Shown here piece after piece: positions 42,201 to 52,054 of a stretch of 64,000 nucleotides of DNA; position 1 is the stretch's first letter; the number at the start of each line of letters is the position of its first letter. Both the position numbers and the translations under genes were made by a program. Source of the stretch: Flavobacterium petrolei (GTDB taxonomy: Bacteria; Bacteroidota; Bacteroidia; Flavobacteriales; Flavobacteriaceae); assembly GCF_003314435.2 (NCBI RefSeq), contig NZ_QNVY02000001.1:248001-312000 (forward strand). Direction: 5' to 3'. Below the pieces are notes generated by a model. The model did no database searches and was not told where the DNA came from. It was given only the letters and a program-made list of their open reading frames with translations.

Positions 42201-43376
42201 TTGAAAAAAATATTTTCACACAATTTGAATCCAGCTTACTCTTTCAAAATTTATAATTCAACTGCTGAACTTCCTGAAAACTGGGATAATTTAGCTATTT
42301 CAACTATTTTTTTGTCTAAAAAATACCTGCAGGTTTTAGAAAAATCATCTCCTGACAATATGATTTGTCACTTCTTTGGAATCTTTGATAATACAACTTT
42401 AGTTGGCATTGCAATTTCTCAATTTTTAGATTTGAATACATTGGAATCTTTTGGAGAACGTGATAAATGCATCAAAACTGCTGTACGAAATATTGTTTTT
42501 AGAAACTTTGGCTCTCATGTGCTGATCATTGGCAACAACATGCTTACGGGGCAAAACTCCTTTGCTTTATCCGATATGATTGTTAAAAAGAAAGCTATAC
42601 AAACATTACATGCTGCCGCAACCGAATTAAAAAAGATATTTAAATCTAAGGGTGTCAAGATTCATATTACGACTTATAAAGATTTTAGCGAAGAGGAAAT
42701 TAGACACTTTGCAGTTCCAGAATTCAAAAATGATTATCAGTTTTCGACACAACCCAACATGGTTTTCTCGATTAATGAAAACTGGAAAACGGAGCAGAAT
42801 TATATCGATTCACTTTCAAAAAAATACAGAGATCAATACAAAAGAGCCCGCAAAAAAGCAGCTGATATTGAGAAAAGAAAGCTACATCTGGAGGACATCA
42901 TCGCTTTGGAGGATACAATTTATGATTTGTATTTTCATGTTGCGAAAAATGCACCTTTCAATACTTTTTTTCTACCAAAAAATCATTTTAGAATTTTCAA
43001 AGAAATCTTTAAAGACAAATTCCTTTTTTACGGCTACTTTATCGATGAAAAACTGATCGGTTTTAATACTTTAATTAAAAATGGCGAAATAATGGACACG
43101 TATTTTCTAGGATATGACGAAAGTATTCAACGTGAAAAAATGCTGTACTTGAACATGTTATACGATATGATTGCCTACTCCATCAATAAAGGTTTCAAGG
43201 AAATTGTCTTTGCAAGAACAGCATTAGAAATCAAAAGTTCTGTTGGTGCAAAACCTATAAAAATGTATGGAATCATCGCACATAGTAATGAAATGGTTAA
43301 TCCATATATGCCTAAAATATTCAAATATTTAGAACCAGAAACTATTTGGCAAGAACGCAATCCTTTTAAACAGTAG
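42201..43376 (+). CDS. GNAT-fold protein of the peptidogalycan/DUF482-like type
   Basis: 391 residues from a TTG start followed by KKIFSHNLNP; no ATG lies nearby that keeps the conserved N-terminus. The C-terminal half has a GNAT fold with YIDSLSKKYRDQYKRARKKA, FKDKFLFYGYFIDEKLIGFNTL and TYFLGYDESIQREKMLYLNML, similar to BioF2/peptidogalycan-type acyltransferases. The substrate is unknown. The gene ends 11 bp inside the convergent lipid-kinase gene. Cytosolic. Confidence 0.75.
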   Translation: MKKIFSHNLNPAYSFKIYNSTAELPENWDNLAISTIFLSKKYLQVLEKSSPDNMICHFFGIFDNTTLVGIAISQFLDLNTLESFGERDKCIKTAVRNIVFRNFGSHVLIIGNNMLTGQNSFALSDMIVKKKAIQTLHAAATELKKIFKSKGVKIHITTYKDFSEEEIRHFAVPEFKNDYQFSTQPNMVFSINENWKTEQNYIDSLSKKYRDQYKRARKKAADIEKRKLHLEDIIALEDTIYDLYFHVAKNAPFNTFFLPKNHFRIFKEIFKDKFLFYGYFIDEKLIGFNTLIKNGEIMDTYFLGYDESIQREKMLYLNMLYDMIAYSINKGFKEIVFARTALEIKSSVGAKPIKMYGIIAHSNEMVNPYMPKIFKYLEPETIWQERNPFKQ

Positions 43377-44256
43377 CACTAATTGGATGTGGAACTGCAA
43401 CTTTCAATTGCTTTGGCAGAATTTCGATATTCAATTTTGTTTCTTTACCGCAATATTCGCCATCAATTTGAAAACTAACCGGAATATTAGTCGTCACAAA
43501 GGCTTTATCTGTAGAAATAATTTCAACATCATTGACATCAATCGGCATATTTCCAGTGATGATTTTTCCCAAAACCACTAAATCCATGTTTTTTAGGATT
43601 ACCAATTCAAACTTTCCATCATCCATCACACCGTTTGGGTTGATAGAAACTCCAGTCCCGTATTTTTGGGAATTAGCAATAACAATCATTCTTGCTTCGC
43701 ATTCAATAGTAGGAAAATCACCTGTAATGGTAGCGATAAACGGATCTTCTAAGTCAATCAAAGTCGAAACGGTTTGCAAAGCATATCCCCACTTGCCTCG
43801 GATACTGCTATTTTCATAATTCTTTATCATTTCCGCATTTACACCCAAATCACTTAAATGAATACTTTTCTTTCCGTTAATAGAAATCATATCTATTTCC
43901 ATGTAATAATTATGAAAAGCAATTTCTAAGTTTTCTTCAATTGTTGAAGGCAAATTCAAATCTACCGCTAAACCATTAGCAGATCCGGCAGGTAAAATCC
44001 CAATAATAACGTCATGGGCTTCCATAGCTTCAGCAACCATTTTTATAGTTCCATCACCACCCGCTACAATAATTCGCTGAGGAGTGTAGGTATTATAAAG
44101 CACTTTTATATTGTCACTATCTGAAATTCCAGAAGTGTTGTAAATCACGAGATTCAAGTTTTCTTTTTCGGCAAAAACAGTCGCGGCATCAATAAGCTCT
44201 GATTTATCGACGTCTCCGGAAATAGGATTAACGATAAGGATAATATTATTTTTCAA
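43366..44256 (-). CDS. Diacylglycerol/lipid kinase (YegS/BmrU type)
   Basis: 296 residues. N-terminal NPISGDVDKSEL, nucleotide-binding VAGGDGTIKMVAEAM near residue 65, and ILPAGSANGLAVDL; the C-terminal half is the beta-sandwich with QIDGEYCG. It phosphorylates diacylglycerol or related lipids at the membrane. It is divergent, over 64 bp, from a predicted phosphatidate phosphatase of the APP1 family that would reverse the reaction, suggesting coordinated control. Confidence 0.92.
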   Translation of the reverse strand: MKNNIILIVNPISGDVDKSELIDAATVFAEKENLNLVIYNTSGISDSDNIKVLYNTYTPQRIIVAGGDGTIKMVAEAMEAHDVIIGILPAGSANGLAVDLNLPSTIEENLEIAFHNYYMEIDMISINGKKSIHLSDLGVNAEMIKNYENSSIRGKWGYALQTVSTLIDLEDPFIATITGDFPTIECEARMIVIANSQKYGTGVSINPNGVMDDGKFELVILKNMDLVVLGKIITGNMPIDVNDVEIISTDKAFVTTNIPVSFQIDGEYCGKETKLNIEILPKQLKVAVPHPISATV

Positions 44257-44320
44257 ACTTTTTCTTCTTTTATTGATTAAAAACCTCTAAATTGAACTCT
44301 TATCAAAAGTAATACAATAT

Positions 44321-45289
44321 ATGAAACCAATTTTAAAATTATACCGAGGATACGCAAATGAACAGGAATTAATCGTCATGGGCCACGTCTTCAAACCAAC
44401 ATCAATGGAAGAGTATAATTTTCAAAAAAAGAATCTAAAAAATGCAACTTCTGTTATTAAAATGTTTCAAATAAAAACGCAGGCAAATGCCGATGTCTAT
44501 TTAAAACACAACAATTCCAAAATTCATACCAAAACATTAGTTGATGGCTATTTTAAATTTTGCGTCCCATTAGACCAAAACACAAATTACGGTTGGATTG
44601 ATTATGAAGTAAGCATCGTTTACAAAAACGAAACGATCACCACAAAAGACAGTTATATTAGACCGCATAAGGGAAATCTGGGAATCATATCCGATATTGA
44701 TGATACCTTTTTAGTATCGCATACGCTAAATCCTTTGAAAAAATTATATGTATTATTATTCAAAAATGTAAATAAGAGAAAAATATATGAAGATGTTGTA
44801 ACCCATTATCAAGCTTTAAGCACAGCTGGAAGAGAAAAAAAGGAAGAGTTTAATGCTTTTTTCTATGTTTCGAGCAGCGAGTGGAATTTGTACCGTTTCA
44901 TCACAAAATTCACTGAAATTCATCAGCTCCCAAAAGCAGTTTTGCTATTGAAGGACATTAAAACAAGTCTAGCAGATTTTTTCTTGACAGGAAGAGGAGA
45001 TCACAACCATAAGTTTGATAAAATAAAACACATTTTAGAATTTTATCCCAATTTAGAATATGTGTTGCTCGGTGATGATTCACAGCATGATCCGTATTTA
45101 TATGAAGCCATCTGTAAAATATTTCCAGTTACTGTAAAAGCAGTTTACATCCGACAGACTGGTTCAACTAAAAAGCAAAAAATAATCAACGTAATGAAAA
45201 ATTTAGAAACCTTGAACGTTTCAATTTGTTATTTCAAACATAGTAGCGAAGCCATTGCGCACTCCAAATCCATTGGAATTATTGTATAA
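44321..45289 (+). CDS. APP1-family phosphatidate phosphatase domain protein
   Basis: 322 residues. N-terminal beta domain (KLYRGYANEQELIVMGHVF ... DGYFKFCVPLD), then the catalytic HAD-like DIDDTFLVSHT near residue 127 (DxDxT), VSSSEWNLYRF, and LLGDDSQHDPYLYE near residue 248. APP1 enzymes dephosphorylate phosphatidate to diacylglycerol. The protein has no signal peptide, so cytosolic or peripheral-membrane action is likely. Divergent partner of the lipid kinase. Confidence 0.9.
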   Translation: MKPILKLYRGYANEQELIVMGHVFKPTSMEEYNFQKKNLKNATSVIKMFQIKTQANADVYLKHNNSKIHTKTLVDGYFKFCVPLDQNTNYGWIDYEVSIVYKNETITTKDSYIRPHKGNLGIISDIDDTFLVSHTLNPLKKLYVLLFKNVNKRKIYEDVVTHYQALSTAGREKKEEFNAFFYVSSSEWNLYRFITKFTEIHQLPKAVLLLKDIKTSLADFFLTGRGDHNHKFDKIKHILEFYPNLEYVLLGDDSQHDPYLYEAICKIFPVTVKAVYIRQTGSTKKQKIINVMKNLETLNVSICYFKHSSEAIAHSKSIGIIV

Positions 45290-45320
45290 AAAAAGAGTTC
45301 CTTTGTGGAACTCTTTTTTT
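45290..45320. terminator. Bidirectional terminator
   Basis: AAAAAAGAGTTCC and GGAACTCTTTTTTT form a 13-bp stem between the convergent APP1 and ABC-F genes. Confidence 0.9.
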
Positions 45321-45321
45321 A

Positions 45322-47229
45322 TTATAAATTATCTATTTCTTCCTGAACTACTTCCCAGTCCAGCAGCAGCTTATCCAACTCTGCTTTTTTCTTGTTGTAG
45401 GCCATGAAAAACTTAGCATCTTCAATATGCTTGTCATAATTAGAAGCCAACATTTTATCATCTTGTTGAATGTCTCTTTCTAATTGCTTGATTTGACTTT
45501 CTACTTTACTCAATTTGTTTTGCAAGGCTTTGCCTTTCTTTTGATCTTCGTACGATGATTTATTGCTTTCTTTAGGTGCTGCAGCTTTTTCGGCATCTTT
45601 TTTCTCCACTTCACGCATATTTTCCATATTACGCTGTTCAAGGAAATAGTTGATATCGCCTAGATATTCCTTTATTTTTTGATCTTTAAACTCATAAACC
45701 AAATTTGACATTCCTTGCAGGAAATCTCTATCGTGAGAAACTAAAAGCAAAGTACCTCCAAATTTTTGAAGTGCGGCTTTCAAAACATTCTTAGATTTGA
45801 TATCTAAGTGATTCGTAGGCTCATCCATCAACAAAACATTAATAGGTTGCAATAATAATTTACACAGCGCTAAACGGTTTCTTTCGCCTCCAGAAAGCAC
45901 TTTAACTTTCTTCTCGACATCATCCCCACGAAACAAGAAAGAACCCAGCATATCGCGTACTTTCATTCGGTTTGTATCTGCAGCTGCGTCTTCCATAGTT
46001 TGCAACAACGTGATTTCGCCATCCAGATATTCTGCCTGATTTTGTGCAAAATATCCTAGCTGCACATTATGTCCTAACTTGATATTTCCTTTATATTCAA
46101 ATTCGTCAACAATAGCTTTAATGAAAGTCGATTTTCCTTGCCCGTTTTGTCCAACGAAGGCAATTTTACTTCCACGTTCTACCAAAAGGTTGATATCTTT
46201 CAAAATAGTTTTATCACCGTAACTTTTAGTCACATTTTCAGCTTCAATTACAACTCTTCCCGGCTCTTTTGAAACTGGAAAAGTAATATTCATCACTGAG
46301 TTATCATCTTCATCTACTTCGATGCGTTCAACTTTATCTAATTTTTTTATTAACGATTGCGCCATAGACGCTTTAGAAGCTTTGGCACGGAATTTTTCGA
46401 TTAATTTCTCTGTTTCTTCAATTTTTTTGGCTTGATTTTTTTGTGTAGCCAATTGTTTCTCCCTAATTTCATGACGCAATTCTAAATATTGAGAATATGG
46501 TTTGTTGAAATCATAAGCCTTACCAAGAGAAATTTCAATAGTTCTGTTGGTCACATTATCTAAAAACATCTTATCGTGCGAAACAATCACCACAACTCCC
46601 GGATAATTACGAAGGAAACTTTCTAACCAAATGATACTTTCGATATCCAGGTGATTCGTAGGTTCATCCAGTAACAAAACGTCATTGGCTTGCAATAATA
46701 ATTTGGCTAATTCGATACGCATTCTCCATCCGCCGGAAAAAGTCTCTGTTTGATTATCAAAAACATCTCTTTTAAAACCTAAACCAAGAAGAATTTTCTC
46801 TGTATCGCCCACATAATTATAACCTCCTAAAAGTTCAAAACGATGTGTATAATCAGATAGGTCTTCAATGATTTGACTGTACTCATCACTTTCATAATCC
46901 GTTCTTGTAACTAACAAGTGATTAATCTCTTCAAGCTTTTTCTCAACAATTTTTATCTCCGTGAAAGCTTCATAGGCTTCTTCAAGAACGGTTCTTCCTT
47001 GCTCAAAATCGATATCCTGACGTAAAAAACCCATTCGAAGATCCTTCTCTTGAGAAATAACACCTGAGTCAGGAGCAAAATCTTTTGCCAACATTTTAAG
47101 CATCGTAGATTTCCCCGCTCCATTCTTCCCAACAAGACCAACACGGTCTCCGGCACCCAATCGAAAGGTAACTTCTTCAAATAAATAAGAACCACCAAAT
47201 GAAACGGATAAATTGTGTATATTAAGCAT
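45322..47229 (-). CDS. ABC-F family ATPase
   Basis: 635 residues from the ATG at 47229 (MLNIHNLSVSFGGSYLFEEV); upstream in-frame codons extend into the divergent gene's control region. Two ABC domains: Walker A GKNGAGKST and GQNGQGKST, signatures SGGWRMRIELAKLL and SGGERNRLALCKLL, and Walker B LLLDEPTNHLD / LLMDEPTNHLD. The linker and C-terminal coiled coil (LQNKLSKVESQIKQLERD) are those of the Uup/YdiF-like group. It has no membrane domain and acts on ribosomes. Which antibiotic-protection or translation-factor subgroup is not clear. Confidence 0.95.
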   Translation of the reverse strand: MLNIHNLSVSFGGSYLFEEVTFRLGAGDRVGLVGKNGAGKSTMLKMLAKDFAPDSGVISQEKDLRMGFLRQDIDFEQGRTVLEEAYEAFTEIKIVEKKLEEINHLLVTRTDYESDEYSQIIEDLSDYTHRFELLGGYNYVGDTEKILLGLGFKRDVFDNQTETFSGGWRMRIELAKLLLQANDVLLLDEPTNHLDIESIIWLESFLRNYPGVVVIVSHDKMFLDNVTNRTIEISLGKAYDFNKPYSQYLELRHEIREKQLATQKNQAKKIEETEKLIEKFRAKASKASMAQSLIKKLDKVERIEVDEDDNSVMNITFPVSKEPGRVVIEAENVTKSYGDKTILKDINLLVERGSKIAFVGQNGQGKSTFIKAIVDEFEYKGNIKLGHNVQLGYFAQNQAEYLDGEITLLQTMEDAAADTNRMKVRDMLGSFLFRGDDVEKKVKVLSGGERNRLALCKLLLQPINVLLMDEPTNHLDIKSKNVLKAALQKFGGTLLLVSHDRDFLQGMSNLVYEFKDQKIKEYLGDINYFLEQRNMENMREVEKKDAEKAAAPKESNKSSYEDQKKGKALQNKLSKVESQIKQLERDIQQDDKMLASNYDKHIEDAKFFMAYNKKKAELDKLLLDWEVVQEEIDNL

Positions 47230-47259
47230 GTATTGTGATTTTATTCCTTTTCGAATGCG

Positions 47260-47267
47260 TAAATTTG
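47260..47267 (+). promoter_or_regulatory. Promoter -7 element of the DUF983 gene
   Basis: TAAATTTG at 47260-47267, 35 bp before the ATG at 47303, within the 73-bp gap between divergent genes. Confidence 0.6.
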
Positions 47268-47302
47268 TAACTCCAAAAAAGGAAAAATTAAATTTTTTGC
47301 AA

Positions 47303-47686
47303 ATGTTAAAAAAAGGATCCAAATTATATAGCATTTTAACAGGAACTTGTCCTAAATGTCAGAATGAGAGTATGTATTTGGACAAAAATCCATTGCATTT
47401 CAACAAAATATTAAAAATGCATGAAAATTGCAGTCATTGCGGATTAAGATATCAAATTGAACCTTCTTTTTTTTACGGTGCAATGTATGTCAGTTATGGA
47501 TTAAATGTTGCTATAGGAATTGCAGCTTTTATAATCTCATTTGTCTTTTTTGACTCGAATCTTAAAGTCGCCTTTATGGTCATTATTGCTTCCTTGATCG
47601 TATCATTCCCCTTTGTTCTTCGTTGGTCCAGAAATATATATATCAACATGTTTGTTTCGTACGATCCAACTACAAAACTAAAATAA
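47303..47686 (+). CDS. DUF983 zinc-ribbon membrane protein
   Basis: 127 residues from the ATG at 47303 (MLKKGSKLYSILTGTCPKCQ). Two CxxC pairs (CPKCQNESM; CSHCGLRYQIEPSFFYGAMYVSYG) form a zinc ribbon, followed by two transmembrane helices and RWSRNIYINMFVSYD. This is the DUF983 pattern, linked in other phyla with respiratory genes. Convergent with the FAD oxidoreductase, 2 bp apart, without a terminator between them. Confidence 0.92.
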   Translation: MLKKGSKLYSILTGTCPKCQNESMYLDKNPLHFNKILKMHENCSHCGLRYQIEPSFFYGAMYVSYGLNVAIGIAAFIISFVFFDSNLKVAFMVIIASLIVSFPFVLRWSRNIYINMFVSYDPTTKLK

Positions 47687-47688
47687 TA

Positions 47689-48741
47689 TCAATTCTTACC
47701 TTTTGGTAAAAATCTATCAATGTTAATTTCCTTATCCAAAGGAATATCAAATTCTATATTTTCAAATAAAGCTTTTGCCATTGCCGGCCCTAACATCACT
47801 CCTCTCGTTCCTAAACCATTCAAGATATGAAGGGTTTTATGATATTGATGTGTCCCCACTAATGGTCTTCTATCTTTTACCGTTGGACGAACACCAGCAA
47901 AATGGTCAATAATTTCAAAATCACATGTAATTATTTCCTTGATTCTTTCCATTAATTCGGTTTTTCCTTCTTCCGTAGGTAAATCCGTTTTGTCTCTCCA
48001 ATTATATGTTGCTCCTACTTTGAACAAATCATTCCCAAGAGGCAAAATAAATACGCTGGTATTCACAATTACATCAAGGTTTAATTGTGGAGCACTAATA
48101 ATAAAAAGTTCTCCTTTGGTGCCATCTAGAGGCAAATTCTTGAAATAAGGATTAGCATGCATTCCGAAACCTTCAGCAAAAACAATATGTTTGGCTTTAG
48201 TATTTTTATATTGAATACCACCCGAAACAATCTGCAAAGCATCATAATCAAATGACTCTTGCTGAAATAGATTATTAACGTTCAGATAAAGCCTGTATTT
48301 ATTCAACAATAAAGCCGTATCCACATAACCAGTTTGTAAAACTTCTCCATATCCGTAAGGCGAATCAATTCCCACATATTTCTTAGAGATTAATTCAGTA
48401 GATAAAAAAGGAGTCAATGCTATTTTATCCGAAGCTGCAAACCAATTATTCTGTTCTTCGACAGAGAAAAATTTCCTTAAAATGGGTCGTTTGAAATCAA
48501 CTTTACATTTTAGTTTGCTTTCTAATAGGCTATAAAATTCGTTCATTAAAGTCAATTGTTCCTGCGCTTTCCATACTTCGCTAAAGCGTTTCAGTATCAC
48601 AGGATTGTATAATCCCCCCGCAATTTTCGAAGAATTTTGAGAATTATTATCTAAAACCATAATAGATCTACCATTATGCAAAGCAATCTCTGCAAATGAA
48701 ATACCCGCCAAACCAGAACCAACAATTAAATAATCAATCAT
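47689..48741 (-). CDS. FAD-dependent oxidoreductase (DAO family)
   Basis: 350 residues from the ATG at 48741 (MIDYLIVGSGLAGISFAEIA), with the FAD-binding GxGxxG; an alternative ATG lies four codons upstream. KIAGGLYNPVILKRF, FAEGFGMHANPYF and GVRPTVKDRRPLVG suit the D-amino-acid-oxidase/MnmC-C superfamily. Substrate unknown. It is the gene after gldN on the same strand, as I recall from other flavobacteria, and could be part of the gld transcript. Confidence 0.88.
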   Translation of the reverse strand: MIDYLIVGSGLAGISFAEIALHNGRSIMVLDNNSQNSSKIAGGLYNPVILKRFSEVWKAQEQLTLMNEFYSLLESKLKCKVDFKRPILRKFFSVEEQNNWFAASDKIALTPFLSTELISKKYVGIDSPYGYGEVLQTGYVDTALLLNKYRLYLNVNNLFQQESFDYDALQIVSGGIQYKNTKAKHIVFAEGFGMHANPYFKNLPLDGTKGELFIISAPQLNLDVIVNTSVFILPLGNDLFKVGATYNWRDKTDLPTEEGKTELMERIKEIITCDFEIIDHFAGVRPTVKDRRPLVGTHQYHKTLHILNGLGTRGVMLGPAMAKALFENIEFDIPLDKEINIDRFLPKGKN

Positions 48742-48839
48742 CCAAACATTCATTTAAAACTAACTACAAAGAAAGCATATTAAAACAAAAAACTCTTACC
48801 ATTACAGTAAGAGTTAATTAATATTTTATAAAACTGAAA

Positions 48840-49733
48840 TTAGTAATTCCACATATCTTGTTCGAAATTACGTATTTTCTCTTTTACTCTTTCAGATTCT
48901 AACAACTGATTTTGAGCGTTATCTTTCATGTAATCTTCGATAGTTCTATCTCCATAGACATTCTCTTCTTTGTAGATAATACTATTGAAACGTCTTGAGT
49001 TTAATATTTGATCAAAAGAAACAGGCATTGAAGAATTTTTATCATTGAAAGCTTTAGCTTCATGTAATACTTCTCTAGCTGATGGAAAAAATATCCAAAA
49101 CAATTCTATGTAATCTTTTTCATCACTATTCATAGTGTATACATCAGGTGTTACAGGACAAATACCTAACAAACGATATTTTAACTCACTTTGACGTTTG
49201 TCAAAATACCAATATCCTTTTATTTTATACTGTGTTACATCTTGAGCGGTTAAATCTTGTCTCATAATGTACTCCTGAGAAACTGATTGTCCTGCGTTAA
49301 TTTGTTCACGACCTGCATCTGTAGTGTCAATACGAGAAAGAGATGCTTCAATATCTTTAAGAGATTTTTTAGTATTAAAATAGCTATCAGTATACACTTC
49401 AGTGATTTTACCATTCTTCATTGCTTTAGTCAAAACGTCATATAACGAACGTCTATCAGACCCAACATTTGCAGTGTCAATAGGAAAGTATAACGAGAAA
49501 TTTATTCTTTCACTTAAATCAATTATCTCCCAAGTCGTTTTACCCATTAAAACATCACGGTCGTGTACATAACCATAAGCCAATGGTTTGTCATTATCAG
49601 AATTAAGTTGAGCTGCAGTTTTAAGTCCTATTTGATCAGGACTTTTTGCATTCAGCAAATTTGATTGTGCAAATGAAGCAACACTTCCTAGTAAGGAAAC
49701 AATAGCTAAAAAAAGATTTCTAACATTCATCAT
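48840..49733 (-). CDS. gldN: Gliding motility / type IX secretion protein GldN
   Basis: 297 residues with a signal peptide (LFLAIVSLLGSVASFAQ). Conserved blocks include RDVLMGKTTWEIIDLSERIN, FPIDTANVGSDRRSLYDVL and KDYIELFWIFFPSAREVLHE. GldN forms the periplasmic ring with the lipoprotein GldK on the outer membrane side. Last gene of the gldKLMN row, 46 bp after gldM. Confidence 0.97.
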   Translation of the reverse strand: MMNVRNLFLAIVSLLGSVASFAQSNLLNAKSPDQIGLKTAAQLNSDNDKPLAYGYVHDRDVLMGKTTWEIIDLSERINFSLYFPIDTANVGSDRRSLYDVLTKAMKNGKITEVYTDSYFNTKKSLKDIEASLSRIDTTDAGREQINAGQSVSQEYIMRQDLTAQDVTQYKIKGYWYFDKRQSELKYRLLGICPVTPDVYTMNSDEKDYIELFWIFFPSAREVLHEAKAFNDKNSSMPVSFDQILNSRRFNSIIYKEENVYGDRTIEDYMKDNAQNQLLESERVKEKIRNFEQDMWNY

Positions 49734-49779
49734 GGTATCAATATATAATATTAAAGCAAGGATCCGATAAACTTACTTA

Positions 49780-51321
49780 TTATTGTATTTCAAAAATTAC
49801 TGGAGCGGTTCTAGGCAATAAATAACTACCAGCTCCTACAAGTTTAGTTTTAATTTCAGAGATCGTAACTTGATCCCCTCTTCCTGCTTTAGAAAGAACT
49901 GCTTTACATTGTGAATTTAATCTATTACCTTGAACAACTACTGTAGGTTGTCCAGTAACTTTAAGATTAAAACCAACAACATCTAAACCAACTTCAAAAT
50001 CAAAATCAACTAATTTTGCTCCGATTGTAGCTATTTCTAAATTAGATTTAGGTCCTTTTACCACACCCATTTCTCCTCTTATGGTTCCTGTAGGACCAGG
50101 TATTCCTTTTATTCTAAATGCTTTTTTATCTGAAACTTTTGAACCATCGTTAAGTGTAGCTGTAACGTTAATTAAAACTTCACTACCTGCACCAGGACTC
50201 ATGTTGTATTTACCGTTTCCTGAAGAACTTAATCCTGGAGCAGACGCACTTACTTTATTAGCAGCGACTCCCGCAAATGAAATAGTCATAGGATTTACAA
50301 CGCCTCTATACACTACATTCATTTTATCTGCAGAAATAGTTGCAGAATTTGGTCTAGGTACAACTACATAATTACCTTGAAATTTAAGAGGTATATTTTT
50401 ACCATCTTCCAAAAAAGTAAATTGACCATTAATAGTTTGCTCACCAACACTCCCAGCAGTCATTGCAATAACGGCTTGACCGTTTACAATTTTTCCAGGA
50501 CCTGAAAATGATGTAGGTTTGGTATTTTCGTCATATCTTCCTAATACAACTTTTCCTGTTACTTTTTCACCTTGAAAATAAGCACTTTTATCAAGTACAA
50601 CAATAGCTTGGTAGTTACTATATGAGGCAGCAGCTACTGCAGCTTTACCTAATAAAGTATTATAAACATCTGTTTCTGCTTTTTTTACATCATTCTGCCA
50701 AGCAGAAAGTTTTGCTAAAGAAGCTACGGCTGGAAAACCTTTAAAATGATAATCTAAATAATCAACTGCTATACCATCTTTATTTTTAACATCAGCTAAA
50801 TTAAACTTAGTATCAACTTCAGATAAAATTGGAGATAATTTTTTATTACTACCTAATGCCAACTTCATATCTGCTTTATACTTTTCTATTGTAGCAACAA
50901 CTTCTTTGCCCTTAGCCGAATATCCTGCAGGACTAAACCATAAATGATCTATATTATCGCCTTTATCCATTGCCTCATAAGGCAACTTACCCGTTTCCGG
51001 ATCAACTTCAGTACCAATTAAAACTTCAGATTTTATTTTTCCAATATAATCATAAAAATTTTTGGTTATTACTTCTACTTTGTGCGCAGTAGCTGACGCA
51101 GCAGTAAATTCCCCACCTGCTTCAGATGCTTTGGCATCTAAACCAGCTAACATCTGAGTGTTAGATAATTCTGCTGAAGAATTTGCTCCTTCAAATTTTT
51201 CATTCATCAATCCAAAAGCTGACAACACTTCTTTGGACATATTTAATGCTAACATAGCGATAAAAACCAAGTACATTAGGTTAATCATCTTCTGTCTAGG
51301 GGTTAGTTTTCCTCCTGCCAT
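49780..51321 (-). CDS. gldM: Gliding motility / type IX secretion protein GldM
   Basis: 513 residues. N-terminal MAGGKLTPRQKMINLMYLVFIAMLALNMSKEVLSAF: one transmembrane helix with the conserved Glu, then a long periplasmic part made of stacked beta domains (from about residue 220: VVLDKSAYFQGEKVTGKVVL). GldM with GldL forms the proton-driven rotary motor, and its periplasmic rod contacts the GldK/GldN ring. 44 bp after gldL. Confidence 0.98.
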   Translation of the reverse strand: MAGGKLTPRQKMINLMYLVFIAMLALNMSKEVLSAFGLMNEKFEGANSSAELSNTQMLAGLDAKASEAGGEFTAASATAHKVEVITKNFYDYIGKIKSEVLIGTEVDPETGKLPYEAMDKGDNIDHLWFSPAGYSAKGKEVVATIEKYKADMKLALGSNKKLSPILSEVDTKFNLADVKNKDGIAVDYLDYHFKGFPAVASLAKLSAWQNDVKKAETDVYNTLLGKAAVAAASYSNYQAIVVLDKSAYFQGEKVTGKVVLGRYDENTKPTSFSGPGKIVNGQAVIAMTAGSVGEQTINGQFTFLEDGKNIPLKFQGNYVVVPRPNSATISADKMNVVYRGVVNPMTISFAGVAANKVSASAPGLSSSGNGKYNMSPGAGSEVLINVTATLNDGSKVSDKKAFRIKGIPGPTGTIRGEMGVVKGPKSNLEIATIGAKLVDFDFEVGLDVVGFNLKVTGQPTVVVQGNRLNSQCKAVLSKAGRGDQVTISEIKTKLVGAGSYLLPRTAPVIFEIQ

Positions 51322-51365
51322 ATTTTCTAATAATTAGTTTATTTGTATTTATAGTTTGAAACTAA

Positions 51366-52013
51366 TTATCCTTTATTACTCATTGCAGAAAGCATACCGC
51401 CATATACATTATTCAAAGAAGCAATGTTTGCAGTCATCGATTGCATTTGCTCTTTTAATTTACCCGCATTTTCAGCAATTTCTTTATTTGCTTCAGCATT
51501 TCTTGAAGCACTTTCCAGTTGAACTTTATATAAGCTATTTAATGATTCCATTTGTGCCGCAGCCATAGATAATTCTTCACTGTATTTTTTAGTTGAAGCT
51601 ATTGAATCAACAGTAGGCGCAATACCTTTTGCTGCAGATTCAAAGTTTTTGATACTGTTTCCTAAGCTTGCCATTAATTCACCATCAATTTTAGCATCTT
51701 TCAACATCACATCTAATTTTTGAGATAATAATCCTTGTGCGTCAGAAGGTGTCTCTACTTTTTTAGTAGCAGCTTTAGCTTGGCCGTTAGCTAATTCAGG
51801 ATATACAAGAGTCCAATCTAATTCATCATCAACCGGTTCAAATGCTGAAAGCGCAAAAATAGCAGCTTCAACCACAAGACCAATTGTAAGCATTAAATTT
51901 CCAGTTATAACTCCGAACTCTATGTGTGTAATTTTGAATAATGCTCCAATGATTACAACTGCTGCTCCCATACCATATGAGAAATTCATTACTTTCTTAC
52001 TTAACAATGCCAT
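51366..52013 (-). CDS. gldL: Gliding motility / type IX secretion protein GldL
   Basis: 215 residues. Two N-terminal transmembrane helices (MNFSYGMGAAVVIIGALFKI and GNLMLTIGLVVEAAIFALSAF, with the conserved Glu in the second), then a cytoplasmic helical domain with a long amphipathic segment (MAAAQMESLNSLYKVQLESA). Motor stator subunit with GldM. Sits 41 bp after gldK. Confidence 0.98.
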   Translation of the reverse strand: MALLSKKVMNFSYGMGAAVVIIGALFKITHIEFGVITGNLMLTIGLVVEAAIFALSAFEPVDDELDWTLVYPELANGQAKAATKKVETPSDAQGLLSQKLDVMLKDAKIDGELMASLGNSIKNFESAAKGIAPTVDSIASTKKYSEELSMAAAQMESLNSLYKVQLESASRNAEANKEIAENAGKLKEQMQSMTANIASLNNVYGGMLSAMSNKG

Positions 52014-52054
52014 AATAATTTGTTTTTTACTTTTATAGATTTGGTTTATTTGTA

